Assembly (NCBI GenBank): GCA_036510655.1 | Contig: DATCDQ010000003.1 | Span: 1 to 9,666, forward strand | Length of the DNA stretch: 9,666 nucleotides | Source: Rathayibacter_A sp036510655 | Lineage (GTDB): Bacteria; Actinomycetota; Actinomycetes; Actinomycetales; Microbacteriaceae | Direction of reading: 5' to 3' | In this document: one piece after another, positions 1-6,482 of the stretch | Position numbering within the stretch: position 1 is the stretch's first letter | How the letters are laid out: the number at the start of each line of letters is the position of its first letter | Program-made: the position numbers and the translations under genes | Notes under the pieces: generated by a model | The model's input: only the letters and a program-made list of their open reading frames with translations | The model's database searches: none | What the model was told of the DNA's origin: nothing

Positions 1-98
1 AGCCGACACCGGCGCAACCAAGGACAACAGTGGAACACCCGGGCAGCACGGCCCGGCCGTCAGTCACGCCCATCGCCAAAAATGCGGCCCAATCCGAA

Positions 99-629
99 TC
101 AGCCCCACAGAGCAGCCCGATCGGTGGATCGAGGCTTAGTCGTGCGGGGGACCCGCCGGTGGATCAAGAAATCTCCCGCCGCCACGAGTTCGGGCAGTGT
201 CAGCAATGCAGCGAGGTCGAACCACGTCCGTTCCGGGCGAGTCACCTGAAGGCCGACCCAGTTCATGACCTCGGTCGGCGCGATCTGCATCCGATGGCCA
301 CGCACACCGACCGCGTCGACCGGCCGACGGGTGTGCATCGTGCCCACATCCAACGTGACATCTTCTTCCAGTCGAAGCGGCAGCGGCACTCTCTGCGCAA
401 TCGCAGCCGTGGCGTGTGAGAAGAACGCGCCAGGCGGCATCCGCAGTCCGAACGCGGCGCAGCGTTGGAAGATGGATAACTCTCGATGGTCAGGAGTTCG
501 CACACCCCAATACGGATGCTGCAAATCGGCGCCGCGGAGCCGCCGCAAGCTGATGCCCGCGTCGACTGCGTCCGAGACGCTGAACGAAAGACTGTCTGGT
601 GGAACAGGGAGAGGGCGAGGTTCGCGCAT
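99..629 (-). CDS. AbiEi-like/DUF559-family N-terminal domain protein, C-terminally truncated
   Basis: The 176-residue protein begins MREPRPLPVPPDSLSFSVSDAV and shows the pattern of a family frequent in Microbacteriaceae. It has an N-terminal winged-helix-like part (SVSDAVDAGISLRRLRGADL, about 17-36), then a conserved middle with CAAFGLRMPPGAFFSHATAA (about 57-76), then RPERTWFDLAALLTLPELVAAGDFLIHRR (about 130-158). Relatives, as I recall them, are about 280-330 residues and continue after the HRR segment into a DUF559/Vsr-like nuclease fold. Here the frame stops 18 residues later with a tail (VPRTTKPRSTDRAALWG) that I do not recognise, so the C-terminal half is missing. The other frames downstream do not restore it, which suggests a rearrangement or deletion rather than a simple frameshift. 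The ATG at 629 has no clear ribosome binding site. It may be a decayed gene. No partner toxin is present. Family membership is moderately sure; function is unknown. Confidence 0.6.
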   Translation of the reverse strand: MREPRPLPVPPDSLSFSVSDAVDAGISLRRLRGADLQHPYWGVRTPDHRELSIFQRCAAFGLRMPPGAFFSHATAAIAQRVPLPLRLEEDVTLDVGTMHTRRPVDAVGVRGHRMQIAPTEVMNWVGLQVTRPERTWFDLAALLTLPELVAAGDFLIHRRVPRTTKPRSTDRAALWG

Positions 630-695
630 GTTTCGATAGTGCCGTGTTCCGCGACATGCCCGCAGAAGTTATCCACAGGCATCCGCCCGCCCGGC

Positions 696-755
696 GCGTG
701 CCCACCCCACGCGTGCCCGCCCCGCACGCGCCCACCCCACGCGCGCCCACCTCGC
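696..755. repeat. Four-copy 15-base GC-rich tandem repeat
   Basis: Four 15-base units lie head to tail at 696-710, 711-725, 726-740 and 741-755. The consensus is RCGYGCCCRCCCCRC, and the units differ at only a few positions. The minus strand is G-rich, with runs of three or four G spaced by 1 and 7 bases, enough to form a quadruplex. The array lies upstream of the truncated minus-strand gene at 629. Its last four bases are the start of the left arm of the adjoining inverted repeat. The stretch 630-858 contains no gene that I can support. Confidence 0.8.
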
Positions 756-816
756 TGAGGTGCGGACTTCGGTCGTTATTTCCCGGGGAAAGCGACCGAA
801 GTCCGCACCTCAGCGA
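752..816. repeat. Perfect 24-bp inverted repeat (long hairpin)
   Basis: The left arm 752-775 (starting TCGCTGAGGTGCGG) and the right arm 793-816 are exact reverse complements over 24 bases. The 17-base loop (776-792) contains its own complementary bases, TTTCCC against GGGAAA. The element lies 43 bases past the stop codon of the minus-strand permease gene, so it could end transcription of the exporter operon or protect the mRNA 3' end. Neither strand has a T-run after the stem, so it is not a typical intrinsic terminator. A REP-like or small palindromic mobile element is an equally good explanation. The structure is certain; its role is not. Confidence 0.85.
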
Positions 817-824
817 AAATTGGT

Positions 825-858
825 GGGAGTTTGGGGGTGGCGCGGGCTCGGGCGTGGG
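825..858 (+). other. G-rich tract with quadruplex potential next to the permease stop codon
   Basis: The plus strand carries G-runs at 825-827, 833-837, 844-846, 850-852 and 856-858. The last four are separated by loops of 6, 3 and 3 bases, which fits the canonical four-run quadruplex rule. The tract ends directly at the stop codon (859-861) of the minus-strand permease. Parts of it (GGTGGG, GGGGTGG) are complementary to the C-rich repeat array on the other side of the hairpin, so the long stem could extend imperfectly. Formation in the cell is not shown. Confidence 0.5.
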
Positions 859-1713
859 CTAGTCGAGGAAGAGGGCGCGCAGGCGGCGGGTCGTGAGAAT
901 CAGGCCGAGCACGATCATGATGGCGAAGTACAGCACGTGCCAGAGCATGCCAACGTTCACGACACCCGTGGTCAGTCCGCGAATCAACTCGACGCCGTGC
1001 CACAGCGGCATCGCCTCGATGATCCACTGGATCGCCTGCGGGTACACGCTGAGCGGAAAGAACGTCGCAGACAGCAGGAACATCGGCAGCATGATGAAGT
1101 TGATCCAGTCCATCTGCTGGAAGGTCTTCATATAGCTGGTGATCCCCATGCCGAAGCTCGCGAAACCGAAGGCGATCAGCAGCACCGCAGGCAGTGCGAG
1201 CAGTGCCCACCACGACAGGTTCAAGCCGATCACTTGCATCACGATCATGAACCCGATCGCGTAGATGCCACCGCGGGCGAGGGCGAGCAGGATTTCGCCG
1301 AGCGCGACATCCAATGGCCCGAGCGAGGTCGAGAGCATACCCTCGTACAGCTTCGCGAAACGCATCTTGAAGAACACGTTCCAGGTCGAGTCGTACACGG
1401 CACCGTTCATCGCGGCGGTCGCGAGCAGGGCTGGCGCGATGAAAGCCGCATACGGAATCTGCCGGCCATCCGCAGCGCTGACCGTGCCGACCAGCGCGCC
1501 GAGCCCGATGCCAAGCGAGAGCAGGTAGAAAATCGGCTCGAAGAAGCCGGAGAGCATCACCAGCCAGTTCGTGCTGCGCGTGGCCTGCCAACCACGCTGC
1601 AGCACAGACGTTGCGTTGCCCGCATAGAGCGATTTCAGCGGACGACCACCGCGAACGGATGCCGTCGGCCGCGTCTCCCGCTCCGCTTGCGTCTCGCTCG
1701 TCACCTGCCCCAC
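859..1713 (-). CDS. ABC-2 type exporter permease (second permease of the operon)
   Basis: This is a 284-residue integral membrane protein of the ABC-2 family, the NodJ/DrrB-like branch. A basic cytoplasmic N-terminus (about 1-45) precedes six likely membrane segments at about 50-75, 88-108, 138-162, 166-192, 203-222 and 255-275. The typical late motif is LPMFLLSATFFPLSVYP (209-225) followed by PLWHGVELIRGL (236-247). It should pair with the permease encoded upstream and be powered by the ATPase encoded at 2579-3505. The GTG at 1713 is the longest start. The in-frame GTG at 1704 has a better-placed GAGG (8 bases upstream), so the true protein may be 281 residues. Its 5' end lies in a 17-base tandem repeat array that separates it from the preceding gene by 38 bases. 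The cargo is unknown. Confidence 0.9.
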   Translation of the reverse strand: MGQVTSETQAERETRPTASVRGGRPLKSLYAGNATSVLQRGWQATRSTNWLVMLSGFFEPIFYLLSLGIGLGALVGTVSAADGRQIPYAAFIAPALLATAAMNGAVYDSTWNVFFKMRFAKLYEGMLSTSLGPLDVALGEILLALARGGIYAIGFMIVMQVIGLNLSWWALLALPAVLLIAFGFASFGMGITSYMKTFQQMDWINFIMLPMFLLSATFFPLSVYPQAIQWIIEAMPLWHGVELIRGLTTGVVNVGMLWHVLYFAIMIVLGLILTTRRLRALFLD

Positions 1714-1763
1714 CTCGTCACTTGATCAGCCTCGTCACTTGTTCAGCCTCGTCACTTGTTCAA
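1696..1763 (-). repeat. 17-base tandem repeat carrying a stop codon, at the permease-permease junction
   Basis: Three nearly identical 17-base units lie at 1747-1763, 1730-1746 and 1713-1729 (minus-strand form YTGAWCAAGTGACGAGG). A fourth, degenerate unit (11 of 17 identical) lies at 1696-1712 inside the next coding region. The first unit encodes the last residues and stop (LNK-stop) of the upstream permease. Each full unit repeats AAG-TGA followed by CGAGG, a stop codon plus a half ribosome binding site. Because 17 is 2 modulo 3, the three copies place this stop in all three frames. Confidence 0.85.
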
Positions 1764-2582
1764 CCTGCGCGCGGTGATCCGGCGCGCCAACAGCCACCCG
1801 CCCACGGTCAGGGCGATGAGATACGCGGCGTGCACGATGGTCAGCCAGAGCGGTTCCTGCAGCCCGTAAGCGAAGACGCGCGACAGTTCGGCGCCGTGCC
1901 AGAGCGGCGAGATCCAGCCGATCCATTGCAGGTAGATCGGCATCACCGACAGCGGAAAGAACGTGCCGGAGAAGAGCGTCAGAGGCAGCAGTACGAAGCG
2001 CATCAGCATGGCGACCTGGCCGCTGTCTTGCTCGATGGTCGCAACATATGCCATGACGGGAGTGCCGAAAGCGAGACCGGTGAGCACCGCGACGAAGATC
2101 GCAACGACACCCCATGGGGACGGCACCGCGCTGAACAGCAGCATGAACACGTAGTAGATCACGCAGGTGCCGAGCAGCCTGGCAATGACGGAGTAGACGA
2201 TGCCGTCGATGATCTGCCCGGGACTGATCGGTGCCGCGTTCATGCCGTAGAAGGTCGGATTCCACTTGAAGCCGAGCAGCACCGGGTAGGTGAACTCCTC
2301 GGATGCCGCCGTCATCGAGGCGGTCGCCAGCAACGCGGGCGCGATGAAGACGAGATAGCTGACCCCGCTCATCGCCTGAGAGCCCATGTTGTTACTGACC
2401 AGACTGCCGAGCCCCACGCCCATCGCGAACAAATACAGGAAAGGGTTGCCGATGCCCGTAACGACGACCGTCTGCAGGTACGCGCGCATCACCCGAAAGC
2501 GGTGCTCGGCGATATACCACGCGCCGAACCGACGCGGCTTGACCGCTGCCGCGATAGCACGCTTGGTGTCCAGTGTCGTCAT
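1752..2582 (-). CDS. ABC-2 type exporter permease (first permease of the operon)
   Basis: This is a 276-residue membrane protein of the ABC-2 family and a distant paralogue of the next gene. A cytoplasmic N-terminus (1-35) precedes about six hydrophobic segments at about 38-62, 75-95, 125-152, 156-180, 190-210 and 244-266. It carries the same late motif as its partner, LPLTLFSGTFFPLSVMP (199-215) and ISPLWHGAELSRV (224-236). The two permeases differ strongly elsewhere, which suggests a heterodimeric channel. Its ATG at 2582 overlaps the stop of the ATPase gene (ATGA), and a GGAG lies about 9 bases upstream inside that gene, so translation is probably coupled. The C-terminal codons form the first unit of a tandem repeat. 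No residues point to a specific substrate. Confidence 0.9.
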   Translation of the reverse strand: MTTLDTKRAIAAAVKPRRFGAWYIAEHRFRVMRAYLQTVVVTGIGNPFLYLFAMGVGLGSLVSNNMGSQAMSGVSYLVFIAPALLATASMTAASEEFTYPVLLGFKWNPTFYGMNAAPISPGQIIDGIVYSVIARLLGTCVIYYVFMLLFSAVPSPWGVVAIFVAVLTGLAFGTPVMAYVATIEQDSGQVAMLMRFVLLPLTLFSGTFFPLSVMPIYLQWIGWISPLWHGAELSRVFAYGLQEPLWLTIVHAAYLIALTVGGWLLARRITARRLNK

Positions 2583-3505
2583 TCGATCAGACTCCGGCCG
2601 GTTAATCGCAGGAAGACGTCTTCCAGGCTCGAACGCCGCACCAGGGTGGTGATCGGCTGCAGAGCTCTTTCGGCCACCCGCTGCAGTTCGGCTTCGCCGT
2701 CTGCGCTGTACACCAGGATGCGATCGGGCAACACCTCGATCCGCTCGCCGATTCCGCTCAGCCGGGTGGCGACCTCGGCGTTCTTCTCCGACCCGAAGCG
2801 CAGCTCAAGCACTTCGCGCGATGAATACTCGCGGATCAGTGCGGCAGGCGAACCCTCGGCCATGATCCTGCCCTGGTCGACGACGACCAGCCGGTCGCAG
2901 AGTTGTTCCGCTTCGTCCATGTAGTGGGTGGTCAGCACGAGAGTGGTGCCCTGCTCCTTGAGCCGGAACAACCGATCCCAGAGGATGTGGCGCGCCTGCG
3001 GGTCCAAACCCGTCGTCGGCTCATCGAGCAGCAGGATCTTCGGGTCGTTGATCAGGGCCCGCGCGATGGTCAGGCGCCGCTTCATTCCGCCGGACAGGTC
3101 GTCGACCTTCGACTTCGCCTTGTCTTCCAGTTGCGCGAACGCGAGCAGCTCATCCGCCCGCTGCCGCACGCGCCGGATCGGCAGGCCGAAATACCGGCCG
3201 TACACGATGAGGTTGTCGCGCACGCGCAACTCGGTGTCGAGATTATCTGTCTGCGGCACGACTCCGAGTTGAGAGCGGATCTCCGGCCCAAACGCATTCG
3301 GATCGAGGTCGAGTACGCGCAGTTCCCCGCTGGTCCGCGTCGACACCGCGCCGATCATCCGCATCGTCGTCGACTTTCCCGCACCGTTCGGGCCGAGCAG
3401 GCCGAACGACTCCCCCGGCGCGACGTCGAACGAAATGTCGTCGACGGCGGCGAAGTCCTTGTACTTCTTGACAAGGTTGGAAGCGGTGATGACAGGCGCT
3501 GGCAC
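2579..3505 (-). CDS. ABC transporter ATP-binding protein, NodI/DrrA type
   Basis: This 308-residue soluble ATPase should power export through the two downstream permeases at the inner face of the membrane. All motifs of a working nucleotide-binding domain are present: Walker A GPNGAGKST (38-46), Q-loop Q85, signature LSGGMKRR (137-144), Walker B ILLLDE (157-162), D-loop GLDP (166-169) and switch H194 in TTHYMDEAE. A C-terminal extension of about 80 residues (about 225-308), ending in the SSLEDVFLRLTGR motif, is usual in the DrrA/NodI/CcmA-like group, whose members act in drug and lipid-type export. The start is GTG (3505) with a weak GGTGA upstream. It lies 43 bases after the GAP-like gene, in the same direction, so co-transcription is likely. 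Confidence 0.93.
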   Translation of the reverse strand: MPAPVITASNLVKKYKDFAAVDDISFDVAPGESFGLLGPNGAGKSTTMRMIGAVSTRTSGELRVLDLDPNAFGPEIRSQLGVVPQTDNLDTELRVRDNLIVYGRYFGLPIRRVRQRADELLAFAQLEDKAKSKVDDLSGGMKRRLTIARALINDPKILLLDEPTTGLDPQARHILWDRLFRLKEQGTTLVLTTHYMDEAEQLCDRLVVVDQGRIMAEGSPAALIREYSSREVLELRFGSEKNAEVATRLSGIGERIEVLPDRILVYSADGEAELQRVAERALQPITTLVRRSSLEDVFLRLTGRSLIE

Positions 3506-3548
3506 AGTTCACCAGGGTAGTCGTCGCCTCCGACATCCGTCGCCGAAG

Positions 3549-4220
3549 TCAGAATCCGGCGATGCCTGCACCAATCAGCACGACCCCGACGATGGTGAGA
3601 ACGGCGGCCACGATCACGGAGTTGTGTCTGACGAGCCACTGATGGAGAGACTCCAGCACGACGGCCAGTCTCGCGGGCGCGGCCAGGAAGGCGATGATCG
3701 GAATCCACACTGTGGCGCTCGCAACCACGACGAAGATCGCCACGCAAACGGCTAGCTGCCAGAACTCCAGCTGGACCGCACCGATCGTGGCCCCGCCGAC
3801 GATCGCGAGCAACAGATTCTTGGGCCGTGCGACCGCGAGCACGAATCCGAATGCGCCGGCCCGACCCGGGCTCAGGCTGTCGATCGGTGCCAGCCACCGT
3901 GGAAGTTCGGTGTTTTCACTGGTCGATGTCCGACCCCGCAGCTCTCCGGCCGCCAGCAGGATGAGCACCGCGCCGAGCACGATCGCGATCGCGCCGAAGA
4001 TTCGCCGTGAAGCGGCCGGATCCGATGCCGGAATGATCGAGGACAGCGCTGTGAACGCGACGATGGCGACGAGGATGCCGACCAGCCAGCCGAGCAGGAA
4101 CATCGCGCTTGTGCGCTTGCCGTGCGGAGAGCGCAGCATCAAGATCACCGCGATGAGCGGAAGCGGGCTGAGCGCAATGCCCACTGCACTGAGCAAACTC
4201 TCGCCGATGACCGCGTTCAC
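3549..4220 (-). CDS. GAP/Sap family (LysE-superfamily-like) membrane protein
   Basis: This 223-residue protein has about six hydrophobic segments (about 8-28, 38-60, 73-92, 122-145, 152-180, 201-222). Its architecture and the motif VARPKNLLLAI (130-140) match the GAP family, named after the mycobacterial glycopeptidolipid- and sulfolipid-addressing proteins. Members help move lipids or glycolipids to the cell surface and resemble LysE-type exporters. Here it is the first gene of an operon with a complete ABC-2 exporter, which fits a shared transport task. That link is inference. The GTG start at 4220 is supported by GAGGGG about 7 bases upstream. Similar proteins are widespread in actinobacteria, mostly uncharacterised, so the substrate stays open. 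Confidence 0.82.
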   Translation of the reverse strand: MNAVIGESLLSAVGIALSPLPLIAVILMLRSPHGKRTSAMFLLGWLVGILVAIVAFTALSSIIPASDPAASRRIFGAIAIVLGAVLILLAAGELRGRTSTSENTELPRWLAPIDSLSPGRAGAFGFVLAVARPKNLLLAIVGGATIGAVQLEFWQLAVCVAIFVVVASATVWIPIIAFLAAPARLAVVLESLHQWLVRHNSVIVAAVLTIVGVVLIGAGIAGF

Positions 4221-4285
4221 GCCTGTCCCCTCGTCGTCGGATTGTGCGGGTGCTGCCTGGTTGCCGTCGGGTTTCCCAGGGTTCC

Positions 4286-4312
4286 CGTGACGATAATGGT
4301 ACTGCCGTCACG
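4286..4312. promoter_or_regulatory. Spaced dyad in the divergent promoter region
   Basis: The 176-base gap (4221-4396) between the minus-strand GAP-like gene and the plus-strand ABC exporter contains CGTGACG (4286-4292) and its exact complement CGTCACG (4306-4312), 20 bases centre to centre, about two helical turns. The AT-rich spacer contains GATAAT (4292-4297), which resembles a -10 box for the plus-strand gene, and TACCAT on the minus strand (4301-4296). No convincing -35 box was found for either. This could be the operator of a dimeric regulator controlling both transport units. The dyad is seen; the function is inferred. Confidence 0.4.
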
Positions 4313-4396
4313 TTGCGACGCGGCGCGGCACAGCGAGAACCCCCACTCGCCCCGAGACAATACCTCGCCGCCCTCGAGAGAATACGAAGAAGACCC

Positions 4397-6397
4397 ATGA
4401 GCCAATCGACTGCTGCCCGCACGTCTCATCGCCGCCGCGCTGCAACGCCGGCGGGACCTCGAGCGAAGTTCAGCCAGCTGCTTCCCTATTTGTTCGAGCA
4501 CAAAGGCGTGCTGTCCGTCGTGGTCGTGCTCAGCGTGCTCGGCGCGGCCGCGAGCCTCGCGCAACCGCTCCTGGTCAGCCAAGTGATCTCGATCGTGCAG
4601 GCCGGCAACACGCTCGGCGGCCTCGTCTGGGCGTTGATCGCACTGGTCATCATCTCCGGGCTTATCTCCGGATACCAGCACTACCTGCTGCAGCGCACCG
4701 GAGAAGGCGTTGTGCTCTCCTCACGCCGACGTTTGGTCGGTCGGATGCTGAACCTGCCGATCAGCGAGTTCGACACGCGGCGCACCGGCGACCTCGTCTC
4801 ACGCGTCGGCAGCGACACCACGCTTCTCCGCGCCGTTCTGACACAAGGGCTGGTCGAGGCGATCGGCGGGTCGCTGACATTCATCGGTGCCCTGATCGCG
4901 ATGCTCATCATCGACCCTGTGCTCCTCGGCCTGACGGTGCTCGTGATCGCCGTGTCGATCGTCGTCGTCGTGACCCTGTCGAGCCGTATCCGGGTGGCCA
5001 GCCTGAAAGCGCAGACGAAGGTCGGCGACCTCGCGGCATCCGTCGAGCGCGCGATCAGCGCGGTGCGCACCATCCGGGCCGCCGGAGCGACGGAGCGCGA
5101 AATCGCGGCCATCGATTCGGATGCCGTCGGCGCGTGGAAAATGGGAATCCGCGTTGCAAAAATCTCGGCACTCGTCGTGCCGGTCGCAGGGATCGCGATG
5201 CAGGTGTCGTTCCTTGTCGTGCTCGGTGTGGGCGGCTACCGGGTGGCCAGCGGCGCGATCACGGTTGCGCATCTGGTGGCGTTCATTCTGTTCCTGTTCA
5301 TGATGATCCTGCCGCTCGGCCAGGCTTTCGGTGCCGTGACGAGCGTCAACTCGGCACTCGGGGCGCTTGGTCGCATCCAGGAGATTATCGAGTTGCCCAG
5401 CGAGGACCAGTTCGACCGCACGATTGCCCCCGAGGTCGCCATCATCGTGGGTCCCGCCAACGCGTCGGTCAATCCGTCAACTGCAGCGATCACGTTCGAG
5501 AACGTTCAGTTCGCCTACGCGGAAGCGGCCGCACCTGCTCCGGATGCTGCAGCGGATGCGCCGTCCCGACGGTCAGGCGGGCATTCGAGTGCCCGCTCGA
5601 GCGCTGCCGATTCCATTGCTGCCTTCGAGGGGCTCGACGTCATCGCGGAGGCCGAGGAGGCTGCCGGCATCGGCGCCGCCGACCGGACCGCCGACCAGGC
5701 CGCCGCACGACACGTGACGCCGGTTCTGCGCGGAGTCACGTTCGCAGCACCGCGTGGCAAACGCACCGCGCTTGTCGGGCCATCCGGAGCCGGCAAGAGC
5801 ACGATCCTCGCGCTGATCGAGCGGTTCTACGATCCGGCGGCCGGGGTCGTGCGCATTGGTGGGCTGGACATCCGCACGCTTGAGCGCACGGCTCTGCGAG
5901 CACAGATCGGCTACGTCGAACAAGACGCGCCTGTGCTGGCCGGGACCCTGCGCGACAACCTGACTCTCGCCGCCGCGGATGCCACTGACGCGGAGTGCAT
6001 CGACGTGCTGCACGCCGTGAACCTCACCGAAGTGCTCGAACGCAATCCTGCCGGCCTCTCGGCACCGGTCGGCGAAGACGGAATCATGCTTTCCGGCGGC
6101 GAACGTCAGCGGCTGGCCATTGCGCGCGCACTGCTTGCGGTCCCACCGATCCTCTTGCTCGACGAGTCGACTTCGAGCCTGGACGGAAAGAATGAGCAAC
6201 TGATGCGTGAGGCGATCGACGCCGTGGCGGCCAACCGCACGCTGATCGTGATCGCGCACCGGCTTTCGACAGTCGTCGACTCCGATCAGATCGTGGTGAT
6301 CGATCACGGCCAGGTCATCGGCGTCGGGACGCACTCGGAACTCGTGGATTCGACACCGCTGTACCGCGATCTCGCCAAGCACCAACTGCTGGTTTGA
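4397..6397 (+). CDS. ABC exporter, fused membrane and ATPase domains, with an Ala-rich insertion in the ATPase domain
   Basis: This 666-residue half-transporter (type IV exporter fold, multidrug/lipid group) should work as a homodimer. Six membrane segments lie at about 36-60, 78-98, 155-173, 175-197, 256-280 and 290-312. The ATPase domain has A-loop Y374, Walker A GPSGAGKST (461-469), Q-loop Q509, signature LSGGERQR (565-572), Walker B ILLLDE (585-590) and switch H621, so it should be active. Odd: between Y374 and the conserved VLRGVTF (443-449) there are 68 residues where about 8 are usual. The insertion is Ala-, Ser- and Asp/Glu-rich. I chose the ATG at 4397 (MSQSTAARTS) over an in-frame GTG at 4244, because the extra 51 residues look non-coding. 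The ribosome binding site is weak (GAAGAAGA). Substrate unknown. Confidence 0.92.
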   Translation: MSQSTAARTSHRRRAATPAGPRAKFSQLLPYLFEHKGVLSVVVVLSVLGAAASLAQPLLVSQVISIVQAGNTLGGLVWALIALVIISGLISGYQHYLLQRTGEGVVLSSRRRLVGRMLNLPISEFDTRRTGDLVSRVGSDTTLLRAVLTQGLVEAIGGSLTFIGALIAMLIIDPVLLGLTVLVIAVSIVVVVTLSSRIRVASLKAQTKVGDLAASVERAISAVRTIRAAGATEREIAAIDSDAVGAWKMGIRVAKISALVVPVAGIAMQVSFLVVLGVGGYRVASGAITVAHLVAFILFLFMMILPLGQAFGAVTSVNSALGALGRIQEIIELPSEDQFDRTIAPEVAIIVGPANASVNPSTAAITFENVQFAYAEAAAPAPDAAADAPSRRSGGHSSARSSAADSIAAFEGLDVIAEAEEAAGIGAADRTADQAAARHVTPVLRGVTFAAPRGKRTALVGPSGAGKSTILALIERFYDPAAGVVRIGGLDIRTLERTALRAQIGYVEQDAPVLAGTLRDNLTLAAADATDAECIDVLHAVNLTEVLERNPAGLSAPVGEDGIMLSGGERQRLAIARALLAVPPILLLDESTSSLDGKNEQLMREAIDAVAANRTLIVIAHRLSTVVDSDQIVVIDHGQVIGVGTHSELVDSTPLYRDLAKHQLLV

Positions 6398-6404
6398 ACC
6401 GGTC

Positions 6405-6482
6405 GCGTCACTCAGCTGCGGCGCTGGGCCGCGTCATTCGGCCGCAGCGCCAGCCTGCGTCACTCTGCGGCGCCGGCTTGGC
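6405..6482 (-). repeat. 26-base tandem repeat of the HxlR gene end, including the stop codon
   Basis: Three 26-base units start with GCGTCAYTC at 6405, 6431 and 6457. Units 1 and 2 match at 18 of 26 positions; unit 3 matches unit 1 closely once a 3-base deletion is allowed. On the minus strand the units read as ...GAAE-stop (the real gene end, 6460), ...AGAAAE-stop (6434) and ...SAAAE-stop (6408). Units 1 and 2 lie in the short convergent gap. The unit length is 2 modulo 3, so the three stops lie in three different frames. Confidence 0.75.
6418..6454. terminator. GC-rich hairpin between convergent genes, possible bidirectional terminator
   Basis: GCGCTG-GGCCG (6421-6431) pairs with CGGCC-G-CAGCGC (6439-6450) around a 7-base loop with one bulged G, and a few more pairs extend outward to 6418/6454. 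It lies 21 bases after the stop of the plus-strand ABC exporter and just beyond the stop of the minus-strand HxlR gene, so it could stop both transcripts. No T-run follows on either strand. The hairpin is formed by two units of the 26-base tandem repeat. Confidence 0.45.

Noticed and set aside
1..98. Minus-strand open frame from ATG at 73 running off the left edge
   Set aside because: It has no ribosome binding site, only 24 visible residues and no recognisable pattern.
30..419. Plus-strand open frame opposite the AbiEi-like gene
   Set aside because: It lies antisense to a frame with clear family features, and its Arg/His-rich composition is typical of a GC-rich shadow frame.
669..677. TTATCCACA, a perfect DnaA-box 9-mer
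   Set aside because: It is a single box with no second copy nearby, no AT-rich unwinding region and no dnaA/dnaN genes; chance occurrence is likely.
490..750. Short open frames across the 15-base repeat array on both strands
   Set aside because: The repeats encode only low-complexity Gly/Ala/Arg or Pro/Ala/Arg runs, and the frames continue into the wrong frame of the neighbouring gene.
760..1725. Long plus-strand frame opposite the second permease, and similar long frames at 1611-2924 and 2903-3520
   Set aside because: They are antisense to well-supported transporter genes and rich in Arg, His and Gln, as expected for shadows.
4244..4396. Upstream GTG start for the ABC exporter adding 51 residues
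   Set aside because: The extra segment covers the promoter dyad, has no ribosome binding site and does not look like an N-terminal domain.
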